Assembly: GCA_038521825.1 (NCBI GenBank)
Contig: JBCBKL010000008.1
Span: 65,336-129,335 of the forward strand
Length of the DNA stretch: 64,000 bases
Origin: JBCBKL01 sp038521825
GTDB lineage: Bacteria > Pseudomonadota > Alphaproteobacteria > Rhodobacterales > Rhodobacteraceae
Direction of reading: 5' to 3'
The position numbers and the translations under genes were made by a program. Under the pieces are notes generated by a model that was not told the DNA's origin, searched no databases, and worked only from the letters and a program-made list of their open reading frames with translations. How positions within the stretch are numbered: the first letter of the stretch is position 1; every line of letters begins with the position of its first letter. Below, piece after piece: positions 1 to 7,545 of the stretch.

Positions 1-334
1 ACGGTAGGATCGGCAGGGCATGGCCAAGGGCGGCGAGATCGTTCAGCAGAAAGACGTTCGATACCGTCAGATCCCGGCCCAGATGCTGGGTATCAAAGTC
101 CCAATCCCGGTTGGTCAGATGGGCCGTATGCGACGTAACCGGACCTGCGATGGCCACGGCCATGGCGGACGGAACGTCGTGATCGCGCAGGTAATCCTGC
201 GCGACCGCGGTAAAGCTATCATAGTTTTCGTTCCGATATCGTCGGACCGTGGTCGCCTGAACCCCGTCCGGACCGGCGAGGCCGACCCGGGTATTGGTTC
301 CACCGACATCGGCCACCAACCAATGTGGTTCCAT
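1..334 (-). CDS. glk: Glucokinase, N-terminal part (runs off the window start)
   Basis: About 111 codons of the amino end are visible on the minus strand. The protein starts MEPHWLVADVGGTNTRVG, which carries the phosphate-binding DxGGTNxR loop of group A glucokinases. The segment AIAGPVTS and the later LLNDLAAL match the family's AGP and N-D substrate-binding blocks. Glucokinase phosphorylates cytosolic glucose to glucose 6-phosphate. The start codon overlaps the stop of the upstream ABC ATPase gene by one base (TGATG), so translation is probably coupled. Its position as the last visible gene of a sugar importer operon suggests that glucose is one imported substrate. The carboxyl half lies outside the window, so catalytic completeness cannot be checked. 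Confidence 0.85.
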   Translation of the reverse strand, partial: MEPHWLVADVGGTNTRVGLAGPDGVQATTVRRYRNENYDSFTAVAQDYLRDHDVPSAMAVAIAGPVTSHTAHLTNRDWDFDTQHLGRDLTVSNVFLLNDLAALGHALPILP

Positions 335-1083
335 CAGCTCTCGCCCGGTTGCTTACCCAGAATAATCATCCCAAGCAGGTCATCGTCGGTAACCTTATCG
401 ACGTCAACCGTGCCCACCAGTTTTCCGTTCTTCATCACGCTTGCCCTGTCGCACAGGTCCATAACATCGTGGATGTCGTGACTGATCAGGAAGATACCAA
501 TCCCCTCGGCCTTGAGCTGTTGGATCAGCTCGCTGACCATCTGGGTCTCATGTGGCCCGAGTGCGGCGGTCGGTTCGTCCATGATCAGGATCCGCGCGTT
601 GAAGTAGACCGCCCGCGCGATCGCGACAGACTGGCGCTGACCGCCCGAAAGCGCACTGACCGGATCGGCGAACTTTTTGAAATTCGGGTTGAGCCGCGCC
701 ATGATCTTGCGCGTCTCGGCCTCCATCGCGTCCTCGTTCACAAAGCCAAGCGGGGTCACCAGCTCGCGTCCCAGAAAGAGGTTCGATGCCGCATCGAGAT
801 TGTCGGCCAGCGCCAGCGTCTGATAGATTGTCTCGATGTTGTGGGCCCGTGCATCCCGGGGATTGGCGATCTCGGCCCGCTCACCATTGATATAGATCTC
901 GCCCGAATCCATCTGGTAGGCACCAGACAGGATCTTGATCAGCGTCGACTTGCCGGCCCCGTTATGGCCCAGAAGGCCCACGACCTCGCCCGGGTAGAGA
1001 TCGACCGAAACATGATCGACCGCGTGGACACCGCCGAAGCTGATGCAGATGTCGCGCATTTCGACAAGAGGTGTCTGTGACAT
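334..1083 (-). CDS. xylG: Sugar ABC transporter ATP-binding protein, single-domain XylG/FrcA type
   Basis: This 249-residue cytosolic ATPase powers the membrane permease encoded just upstream. Walker A is GHNGAGKST, the signature is LSGGQRQS and Walker B is ILIMDEPTAAL, followed by the H-loop ISHD. E. coli XylG and most CUT2 ATPases are tandem proteins of about 500 residues; this one has a single nucleotide-binding domain like FrcA, so it should act as a homodimer. It lies 11 bases after the permease gene and overlaps glk by one base. The family assignment is secure; the sugar, xylose, glucose or both, is inferred from the neighbours. Confidence 0.88.
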   Translation of the reverse strand: MSQTPLVEMRDICISFGGVHAVDHVSVDLYPGEVVGLLGHNGAGKSTLIKILSGAYQMDSGEIYINGERAEIANPRDARAHNIETIYQTLALADNLDAASNLFLGRELVTPLGFVNEDAMEAETRKIMARLNPNFKKFADPVSALSGGQRQSVAIARAVYFNARILIMDEPTAALGPHETQMVSELIQQLKAEGIGIFLISHDIHDVMDLCDRASVMKNGKLVGTVDVDKVTDDDLLGMIILGKQPGES

Positions 1084-1094
1084 GTCGCGTCTCC

Positions 1095-2417
1095 TTACTT
1101 GGCCGAGCGGCGATAGAGGTTGTCGAGGAAGACGGCGAGGACCAGGACCGAGCCAACGACGATCTGCTGGATCGCAGCGTCAAAGCCGATCAGGACCATA
1201 CCCGTCTGCAGCGATTGCATCACGAAGGCGCCAAGAACCGCGCCATAGATCGTCCCGATCCCGCCGGCAAGCGATGTGCCCCCGATGACGGCGGCGGCGA
1301 TGACGTAAAGCTCGTCAAGCGTGCCAAGCGCGTTCGTGGCCGATCCCAGACGGGCCGAGGCGACGACGGCCGAAAGCCCGCAGAGAAAACCCATCAGTGC
1401 GAAGATCTTGACCGTCATCCACCGGGTGTTGATGCCCGAGAGTGCGGCCGCCTCTGGATTGCCCCCGATCGCATAAACATAGCGCCCAAACCGTGTGCGG
1501 CGCATGATGATGGTCATCACGATGACGACCGCGATCAGGATCAGAACTGGAATAGCAAAGCCATGGCTGATGAAGAGACCAGTTTCGGGAACCTCGATCC
1601 CCTCGGCCTCAGCGTACCGGCGAACGATGCCGCGGGGCCAGGGATAGGCATTGACCAGCAGGACCGCACCAACCAGTGCCGCACAGCTAACGGCGCCAAG
1701 CAGCGTGTCGGCCCAGACGGGACGCAGGGCAAAGCCATGATGCCGGCGCTGCCGACGGCTGAAGAGCACGAGTGCGACGACAGCGATGCACCCGATCACA
1801 CCAACGATCCAACTGCCCGTTTCGCCGATGGCGCCATAGGGGCCACCGCCCAGCAGTTTGAAGGTCGAGTCGACGGGTGAGATCGTCTCGCCCCGTGTCA
1901 CGAGGAAGGCAGCACCGCGCCACACCAGCAGGCCACCCAGCGTGACGATAAAGGCCGGGATACTCAGATACGCGATCAGCCAGCCGTGGAAGGCGCCGAT
2001 CAGCGTGCCGGTGATCAGGCCCACGACAATGGCCAGTATCCAGATCAACGGATGCTCCAACCCAAGGAATTGCGGCAGGATCCAAACCTGCGTGACCCCC
2101 ATCATCACTGCGCAGAAGCCAAGAAGTGAGCCCACGGAAAGGTCGATGTTGCGCGTCACGATCACAAGGACCATGCCGCAGGCCATGATTCCAATTGATG
2201 CGGTTTGAACGCTGAGGTTCCAGAGGTTGCGGGGGGTCAGGAACGCGCCAAATCCGTTTACGATCTGGCCATAGAGGTGAAAGCCGACCCAGATCAGGGC
2301 GAGCGCGCCCAACATGCCGAGAAGGCGGGTGTCGAGCTCGGTCGCTTCGAGGAAGCGGGCGACAGGGCCCCTTTGCGCAGTAGAGGGCTGTGTCGCTGTG
2401 TCGGTCGTGTCTGTCAT
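1095..2417 (-). CDS. xylH: Sugar ABC transporter permease, XylH type
   Basis: A 440-residue polytopic inner-membrane permease of the CUT2 family. Hydrophobic segments alternate with short loops, and the conserved CUT2 block around TRNIDLSVGSLLGF is present early. A central insert of charged residues (SRRQRRHHG) separates two hydrophobic halves, as in XylH. I chose the ATG that gives MTDTTDTATQ. The frame stays open upstream to 2516, but that extension is arginine and proline rich without family character and would run into the stem-loop after xylF. The distance to the binding-protein gene is 120 bases and to the ATPase gene 11 bases. It forms the channel with XylG and receives sugar from XylF. 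Confidence 0.87.
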   Translation of the reverse strand: MTDTTDTATQPSTAQRGPVARFLEATELDTRLLGMLGALALIWVGFHLYGQIVNGFGAFLTPRNLWNLSVQTASIGIMACGMVLVIVTRNIDLSVGSLLGFCAVMMGVTQVWILPQFLGLEHPLIWILAIVVGLITGTLIGAFHGWLIAYLSIPAFIVTLGGLLVWRGAAFLVTRGETISPVDSTFKLLGGGPYGAIGETGSWIVGVIGCIAVVALVLFSRRQRRHHGFALRPVWADTLLGAVSCAALVGAVLLVNAYPWPRGIVRRYAEAEGIEVPETGLFISHGFAIPVLILIAVVIVMTIIMRRTRFGRYVYAIGGNPEAAALSGINTRWMTVKIFALMGFLCGLSAVVASARLGSATNALGTLDELYVIAAAVIGGTSLAGGIGTIYGAVLGAFVMQSLQTGMVLIGFDAAIQQIVVGSVLVLAVFLDNLYRRSAK

Positions 2418-2495
2418 ATCAGGATCCGATCCATGCGTGCAGATTTGCCCAGGGGCAGCAATGCGGAGGTTGCGGGGTAAGGACTGATTAAGTGT

Positions 2496-2522
2496 GCACC
2501 GGCGGCACGCGGCCACCGGTGC
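2496..2522 (-). promoter_or_regulatory. Intercistronic stem-loop between xylF and xylH
   Basis: On the minus strand the 27 bases fold into an 11-bp stem (GCACCGGTGGC with GCCGCCGGTGC, one G-T pair) around a five-base loop. It begins 15 bases after the xylF stop and is not followed by a T run, so it is a poor intrinsic terminator. Many binding-protein operons carry such a structure to protect the upstream mRNA and give more binding protein than permease. That role is inferred here from position and stability only. Confidence 0.6.
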
Positions 2523-2537
2523 GAAGAGAAAGGCTGG

Positions 2538-3563
2538 TTAGCAGCCCGCAACGCCGGCGATTGCGCCCGCGCAGACTTTGTCTTTGCCGATGTGCCCGGC
2601 GTCGATCACGAGATTGATGTTGTCTTTGGTGATCGGTGTCGGCGCGAGGAAGATGGCGTTCATCTCAACGCCCTTCGCCCCACCTGACCACTGGACTGCA
2701 CCGTCTACATCCGCAAGCGCGGTGCCGCCCGCCAGAGCCAGCGCGATCTCAGCTGCCTTGGCGCCCAGCTGACGCGAGTCCTTCCACACGGAAACCGTTT
2801 GCGTGCCACGGGCGACACGGTTCAGCGCGGCGTGGTCGCCATCCTGACCACCAACCGGTACGGCAAGACCCTGCGCCTCGAGCGCGGCGATGACGCCACC
2901 GGCCATACCGTCGTTTTCAGCCAACACGGCGTCAACTTCGTTGTTCGCCGCTGTCAGGATCTGTTCCATGTTCTTCTGCGCGTTGTCAGGCTTCCAGCCA
3001 TCGGTAAACGCTTCGCCGACGATGTTGATTTTGCCCGCAGCCACGTCGTCACCAATAACTTCCATCATACCTTCGAGCAGGAACAGCGCGTTCGGATCGC
3101 CCTTGTCGCCCTTGATGATGGCGTAGTTGCCTTCTGGCTGCGCCGCCTTGACGGTTTCAGCGATGATCCGGCCAACACCCTTGTTGTCGAAGGTCAGATA
3201 GAATGTCCGGTTGTCTTCGATCAGGCGGTCATAGCCTACCACCGGGATGCCTTCGTTGTCGGCCTGATCAATTGCGGGACCGATCGCATCCTTGTCCATG
3301 GCCAGAATGATCAGCGCGTCCGCCCCTTGTGCGATCAAGGCCTCGACATCTGTAAGTTGTTTTGCAGCCGAAGCTTGCGCGTCTGCCGAGATGTACTTGG
3401 CGCCGGCCGCTTCGAGCGCGCCCTTGATGGCCGCCTCATCCGTCTTCCAGCGCTCTTCCTGGAAGTTGGACCAGCTCACGCCAACAGTAATGTCCTGCGC
3501 CGCAGCAGCGACGGCCATGACGGACACAGCCGCTGACGCAGCCAGTTTTTTGAAGAAGTTCAT
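2538..3563 (-). CDS. xylF: Periplasmic sugar-binding protein, XylF family
   Basis: A 341-residue secreted binding protein. Residues 1-22 form a Sec signal (MNFFKKLAASAAVSVMAVAA) and the mature protein begins near QDITVGVSW. The segment VGYDRLIEDN is a recognisable XylF block, and AENDGMAGG with PVGGQDGD are typical ligand-contact regions of the periplasmic-binding-protein type 1 fold. It is the first gene of an operon with xylH, xylG and glk, and is divergent from the ROK regulator. Family membership is clear. Members in this order have been linked to xylose and sometimes glucose, and the glk neighbour makes glucose plausible. Confidence 0.88.
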   Translation of the reverse strand: MNFFKKLAASAAVSVMAVAAAAQDITVGVSWSNFQEERWKTDEAAIKGALEAAGAKYISADAQASAAKQLTDVEALIAQGADALIILAMDKDAIGPAIDQADNEGIPVVGYDRLIEDNRTFYLTFDNKGVGRIIAETVKAAQPEGNYAIIKGDKGDPNALFLLEGMMEVIGDDVAAGKINIVGEAFTDGWKPDNAQKNMEQILTAANNEVDAVLAENDGMAGGVIAALEAQGLAVPVGGQDGDHAALNRVARGTQTVSVWKDSRQLGAKAAEIALALAGGTALADVDGAVQWSGGAKGVEMNAIFLAPTPITKDNINLVIDAGHIGKDKVCAGAIAGVAGC

Positions 3564-3617
3564 GTTGTCCTCCCAAGACTACATCCCGCCGTCACTGTCA
3601 TCTTCGCGGCAGGTGGG

Positions 3618-3645
3618 ATCATAGTGATATGGTTAAATTCGAATT
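3618..3645 (-). promoter_or_regulatory. Candidate xylF promoter and ROK operator
   Basis: The 180-base divergent space between xylF and the ROK regulator gene is locally AT-rich. A TATGAT hexamer (3618-3623, minus strand) could be a -10 element for xylF. A perfect 10-base palindrome AATTCGAATT lies at 3636-3645, just upstream of it, in a run of AATT repeats. ROK repressors usually bind AT-rich inverted repeats overlapping the target promoter. No convincing -35 was found, so the promoter is tentative. Confidence 0.4.
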
Positions 3646-3742
3646 GCAAATTAAATTGGACAGATTGCTGAAAAAAGGCCATCTTCAGGATAAGAGCCGC
3701 CTCGCACAGCGATGACGGCGGGAGGAAAAAGCAAGGAATATC

Positions 3743-4948
3743 ATGCCCTTCGGACATCAGAAGGTCGAAAGCAGACGGATCCTGTTGCGCGAGATATCTC
3801 AGGGAGGTCGGGTGCCGCGCATCGATCTAGCGGCCCGCACCGGCATCAGCCGCGCGACCGTCACAGCCGTTACGGCGGACTTGATCCGGGGTGGTCTGGT
3901 CGAGGAAGTTCCCAATGATTCGGCCCTCGCGGACCGGACACGGGGCCGGCCCAAGGTCGACCTGCGGATCGCCGGAAACGCGCACCGTGTCGCTGGTCTC
4001 AAGGTCTCGAACCGGGTCATTTCGCTCGTCCTGCTGAACTTCGAGGGCTCTGAAATCGCCCAGATCGAACGCCGCATGGCGCGGGGCACCAACGACCCAA
4101 AGACCCTTGCCGCCGAAATCGGTGCGGGGCTGGAAGCGCTGGCCGATGCAGCCGGTGTCACGACTGCGGAGATTTCCGGTCTTGGCGTCGGCCTCGCCGG
4201 TCAGGTCGATGCCGATACCGGGCTGGTCTACTGGTCGCCCTCTCTGGATCAGCGCAATGTGAAGCTGCGGGATATCATGTCTGATGCATTGGGCCTGCCC
4301 GTTTTTCTGGACAACGACGCCAACCTGGTTGCGATGGCCGAAAAATCCTTTGGTCTCGGCCGTGGCCATTCCGATTTCATCGTCATCACCGTCGAAAGCG
4401 GCGTCGGCATGGGTCTTGTCCTTGGGGGCGAGGTTTATCGCGGCACGCGGGGGTCAGGCGGCGAGTTCGGCCATACCAAGATCCAGCCCGACGGTGCCCT
4501 TTGCCGCTGCGGTCAACGCGGCTGTCTTGAAGCCTACGTGGCCGATTACGCGCTGGTGCGCGAGGCGGCGTCAGTACCGGGCATCGACACCTCCGGCCGC
4601 ACTGCCGATACGGTCAAGCATATCCTCGACGCTGCCCGGGCCGGTGACAAAGCGGCGCGACAGGTGGTGGACCGCGCCGGGCATATCTTTGCAATCGGGC
4701 TTGCCAACCTCGTCAACATCTTCGACCCCCAGCTTATCATCATCGCGGGCGAACAGATGCATTTCGACCATCTCTATGCGGACACAGTGATCGACGAAAT
4801 GCGCAAATCGATTGTCGAGATTGATCGCGCCCCGCCCGAGGTCGTCATCCACAAATGGGGCAACCAAATGTTTGCACGCGGTGCTGCGGCCTATGCACTC
4901 GACTTCGTACATGACATCGCGTTGGAGGAACTTGAGGATGCGATTTAG
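3743..4948 (+). CDS. ROK-family transcriptional regulator (XylR/NagC-like)
   Basis: A 401-residue DNA-binding repressor candidate. Residues 10-58 form a winged helix-turn-helix (LAARTGISRATVTAVTADL). The remainder is a ROK sugar-kinase fold with the zinc motif CRCGQRGCLEAY and a glycine-rich block GGEFGHTK. ROK regulators sense a free sugar and control transport operons. The gene is divergent from xylF and so is the likely regulator of xylF-xylH-xylG-glk and of itself. An AAGGA ribosome site lies about eight bases before the chosen ATG. Its last 11 bases overlap the start of the downstream FG-GAP gene, which indicates co-transcription. Confidence 0.88.
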   Translation: MPFGHQKVESRRILLREISQGGRVPRIDLAARTGISRATVTAVTADLIRGGLVEEVPNDSALADRTRGRPKVDLRIAGNAHRVAGLKVSNRVISLVLLNFEGSEIAQIERRMARGTNDPKTLAAEIGAGLEALADAAGVTTAEISGLGVGLAGQVDADTGLVYWSPSLDQRNVKLRDIMSDALGLPVFLDNDANLVAMAEKSFGLGRGHSDFIVITVESGVGMGLVLGGEVYRGTRGSGGEFGHTKIQPDGALCRCGQRGCLEAYVADYALVREAASVPGIDTSGRTADTVKHILDAARAGDKAARQVVDRAGHIFAIGLANLVNIFDPQLIIIAGEQMHFDHLYADTVIDEMRKSIVEIDRAPPEVVIHKWGNQMFARGAAAYALDFVHDIALEELEDAI

Positions 4949-6452
4949 CGCATCGCTGCTTGCCGCATCGGTCGCAACAGCCGCCACCGCCGATCCGCAA
5001 TTCGTCCCCGTCCCCGTACCTACGCACCAATACGACGGCGGATGGGAACACTTCGTCGGTGGTGGCGTAGCTGTCTTTGACTGCAATGGCGACCGCAAGC
5101 TTGACATGGTGGCCGCGGGCGGAAGCAGGCCTGCGGCGCTGATGATCAACGAAAGCGACGGCGCGATACGCTTTCGGATGGAACCGCTACCGATCCTTGG
5201 CTCCACGGGTGCATATCCCATAGATCTCGACAATGACGGGCTGGCCGATCTGGCCGTGCTACGCGTTGGTCGGGATCAGATCCTGCGTGGACGCGGCGAT
5301 TGCACCTTTGAGGAAGCAGATATCCGCATCGACTTTGCAGACCGCTGGAGCACCGCATTCTCCGCGACATGGGAGGCGGACCAGGACCGCCCCACCCTCG
5401 CGTTCGGGCATTACGTTGATCGCGCCGACCCAAACGGCCCATTCGAAGCCTGCGATATCAACACGCTCTATCGACCCTCCGAGCCCGGCTATGCGGCAAC
5501 GTCCCTTACACCAGGGCACTGCGCCCTGTCTGTTCTCTTCACCGACTGGTCCCGCGGCGGGCAACCCGATCTGCGTATCAGCAACGACCGCCACTATTAT
5601 GTCAGCGACGGTGCCGAACAGCTTTGGCGGCTTGACCGAGAGCCACGCTTGTTAACCGAGGCAGACGGCTGGGTTCCCCACAAACTCTGGGGCATGGGCA
5701 TCGCAACGCGCGACATCGACCGGGATGGGCGGGACGAGGTCTTTCTCAGTTCCATGGGCGACCAGCGGCTTCAGCGGCAAACCGGTGACGGGCCGACCTA
5801 TGAGGATGTTCCCTTCGAGCTCGGTACGACCGCGCATCGTCCCTATACTGGGGGTGACGGGCGCCCGTCGACGGGTTGGCATATCGCTTTCGGCGATGTC
5901 GACAATGACGGACGCGACGATGTGTTCATCGCCAAGGGGAATGTGCAGCAGATGCCCGGTATGGCGATGGAGGATCCCAACAATCTGTTGATGCAAAACC
6001 CCGATGGCACTTTTCGCGAGGCGGGGGAAACAGCGGGCATTTCCAGCCTGCACCGGGGTCGGGGCGCGGCGCTTGCTGATTTCAACAATGACGGGCGCTT
6101 GGATCTGGTCGTGGTCAACCGGCGCGCACCGCTTGAAGTTTGGCAGAATAACAGCGCCGGCGACGGGAATTGGCTGAGCGTCACCTTGCGCCAGCCGCCG
6201 CCCAACACAGATGCCATCGGCGCATGGATAGAGGTGGACGATGGCAAGACGATCCAGTCTCGCGAAGTCACCATCGGTGGTGGCCATGCGGGCGGTTTGC
6301 TGGGCCCGCAGCATTTCGGGCTAGGCGATGCAGTTGACATCCGGGTGCGGGTCAGATGGCCGGGATCACGCTGGAGCGATTGGCAATCAATCGCTCCAAA
6401 CGCCCATGTTATGCTCAGTCGAACTTCAGACGGTTTCGACTTGAGCGAGTAG
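4938..6452 (+). CDS. Secreted CRTAC1-like protein with FG-GAP repeats and ASPIC/UnbV domain
   Basis: A 504-residue exported protein. The start MRFSASLLAASVATAATA gives a clear Sec signal with cleavage before DPQ; a GGAGG site sits eight bases upstream. An in-frame start 126 bases earlier would only add sequence inside the regulator gene. Calcium-type repeats appear several times (DNDGLADLAVL, DIDRDGRDEVFLS, DVDNDGRDDVFIA, DFNNDGRLDLVVV), as in integrin-like beta-propellers. The last 100 residues match the ASPIC/UnbV domain. The function of this family in bacteria is largely unknown. Overlap with the ROK gene ties it to sugar regulation, so a surface or periplasmic role in carbohydrate binding is possible but unproven. 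Confidence 0.8.
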   Translation: MRFSASLLAASVATAATADPQFVPVPVPTHQYDGGWEHFVGGGVAVFDCNGDRKLDMVAAGGSRPAALMINESDGAIRFRMEPLPILGSTGAYPIDLDNDGLADLAVLRVGRDQILRGRGDCTFEEADIRIDFADRWSTAFSATWEADQDRPTLAFGHYVDRADPNGPFEACDINTLYRPSEPGYAATSLTPGHCALSVLFTDWSRGGQPDLRISNDRHYYVSDGAEQLWRLDREPRLLTEADGWVPHKLWGMGIATRDIDRDGRDEVFLSSMGDQRLQRQTGDGPTYEDVPFELGTTAHRPYTGGDGRPSTGWHIAFGDVDNDGRDDVFIAKGNVQQMPGMAMEDPNNLLMQNPDGTFREAGETAGISSLHRGRGAALADFNNDGRLDLVVVNRRAPLEVWQNNSAGDGNWLSVTLRQPPPNTDAIGAWIEVDDGKTIQSREVTIGGGHAGGLLGPQHFGLGDAVDIRVRVRWPGSRWSDWQSIAPNAHVMLSRTSDGFDLSE

Positions 6453-6632
6453 CGTGAAAGGTCAGAGACCGCCGGTCCTCGCGGCGCCAAATGACCGTCG
6501 GCGGCAGCGCCACCGTCCAGGAAAACAGCCATAATTATCCAGGTGTCGCCGCCTCATCTCGCGGGGATGCTGTCTACGCGTTGCGAAGTTATGCCCAAGA
6601 CTACCCAAACGGATTGCCGGATTGACTTATCC

Positions 6633-6645
6633 GAGTAATTTACTC
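6633..6645 (+). promoter_or_regulatory. Palindrome upstream of the hemP operon, possible iron/heme-responsive operator
   Basis: GAGTAATTTACTC is an inverted repeat with 6-base arms and a single central T. It lies about 75 bases before the first small gene of the hemP operon in an AT-rich patch with a TTGACT hexamer upstream at 6622. HemP genes in alphaproteobacteria are normally iron controlled, so this is a candidate operator. It does not match a Fur, Irr or RirA consensus that I can state with confidence. Confidence 0.35.
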
Positions 6646-6719
6646 AGATTTATCATCAATAGCCAGCCACCGAATCCCGGGGCGAGCCATAAACGCAGAC
6701 TGCTGAAAGGAGTGCGCAG

Positions 6720-6872
6720 ATGGAACTCGTCCACGTGACCGCCGAAGACACCGTATCGGACTGGCGTGAAACCATGAGAGTTGCGGTCGATCTGAGCTTG
6801 CCGAACCCGTTCAACATCGAATGGTTGATCGACCGGACCGAGACCGGGGAATGGGAAGGGATGTGGTGGTGA
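6720..6872 (+). CDS. Small protein of unknown function, first gene of the hemP operon (50 aa)
   Basis: This short frame begins MELVHVTAEDTVSDWRETMR and ends with EWEGMWW. A strong AAGGAG site lies seven bases before its ATG. Its last four bases GTGA overlap the most probable GTG start of hemP, an arrangement typical of coupled genes. The protein is acidic, has no signal peptide or membrane segment, and is tryptophan-rich at the end. I recognise no family. It may be a real peptide or a leader that couples translation into hemP. Confidence 0.5.
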   Translation: MELVHVTAEDTVSDWRETMRVAVDLSLPNPFNIEWLIDRTETGEWEGMWW

Positions 6873-7030
6873 ACGCTGCCAGTGAAACGGCGATCCAGCC
6901 CGACAAGAGGCCGCCGATGTACGACGCAACTGACTTGACGAAAGGCGGTCACCTGGCCCGGATCAAACTGGAGGATCAGCTATATACGCTGCGCATCACG
7001 CGGGCGGGCAAGCTGATACTAACGAAATGA
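6869..7030 (+). CDS. hemP: Hemin uptake protein HemP
   Basis: A 53-residue protein whose second half, from YDATDLTKGGHLARIKL to the terminal LRITRAGKLILTK, matches the HemP family. HemP is a small cytosolic protein found with hemin uptake genes and needed for, or regulating, heme acquisition. I chose GTG 6869 because it overlaps the preceding small gene by four bases and lies after a GAAGGGA stretch. An ATG at 6821 is in frame but sits inside the upstream gene. The stop overlaps the next gene by four bases (ATGA). No hemin receptor or ABC transporter gene is adjacent. Confidence 0.85.
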   Translation: MNAASETAIQPDKRPPMYDATDLTKGGHLARIKLEDQLYTLRITRAGKLILTK

Positions 7031-7494
7031 AGGGGACAAAGCCGATGCGTGGTGGTGCGCCAGTTGGCTATGTCACCGAGCTGGAACCCATCGAGGCAGG
7101 GGCCGTCCTGTACCTTCGCCTTTGGTGCGATGGCCCCGAGTCCCAGGCGCAGGTGTGGAATGACTTCGCCGTTGCCCTTGGACCCAAGCATGGCCGGAAA
7201 GCCCTGGAATCGTTTGAGAGGCTGTGCGATCTATGCGTCCGCCATGGACGTCGACCATTGATGCGCCATCATGTGACCTGCAAATGCCTTGGCGCCGACG
7301 AGTCGTGTTTTGCAAACTTCGTCGGCTATGCCAGCGAAGGCGAACGCGAAGACGCTCTTCTGATCGCGACCACGATCGTGCGGCCCGACATGGCACCGTC
7401 TCTTGTCGGTCTTGCACAGGAATTTGGCCTCGCGCTTCGGCGGATGACACTCAAAGCCAATCCGCCCATCAGCAAATCCGCAACCCTTCACTAA
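7027..7494 (+). CDS. Conserved-looking Cys-rich protein downstream of hemP, function unknown
   Basis: A 155-residue soluble protein joined to hemP by an ATGA overlap. It has six cysteines, five of them in a short stretch: CDLC at 67-70, CKC at 85-87 and C94, with an adjacent HH at 81-82. This spacing suggests a metal or Fe-S site. There is no signal peptide or membrane span. I do not recognise the family. Coupling to HemP makes a role in heme or iron handling a reasonable inference, for example binding or sensing, but nothing in the sequence proves it. Confidence 0.7.
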   Translation: MKGTKPMRGGAPVGYVTELEPIEAGAVLYLRLWCDGPESQAQVWNDFAVALGPKHGRKALESFERLCDLCVRHGRRPLMRHHVTCKCLGADESCFANFVGYASEGEREDALLIATTIVRPDMAPSLVGLAQEFGLALRRMTLKANPPISKSATLH

Positions 7495-7545
7495 AAAGGG
7501 CAGTGCGCCATCAAGCCAAAGCCGCGTCATAGTCTGCAACAACCT

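Noticed and set aside
2418..2516. Longer N terminus for the XylH permease
   Set aside because: The extra 33 residues are not family-like and run up to the intercistronic stem-loop.
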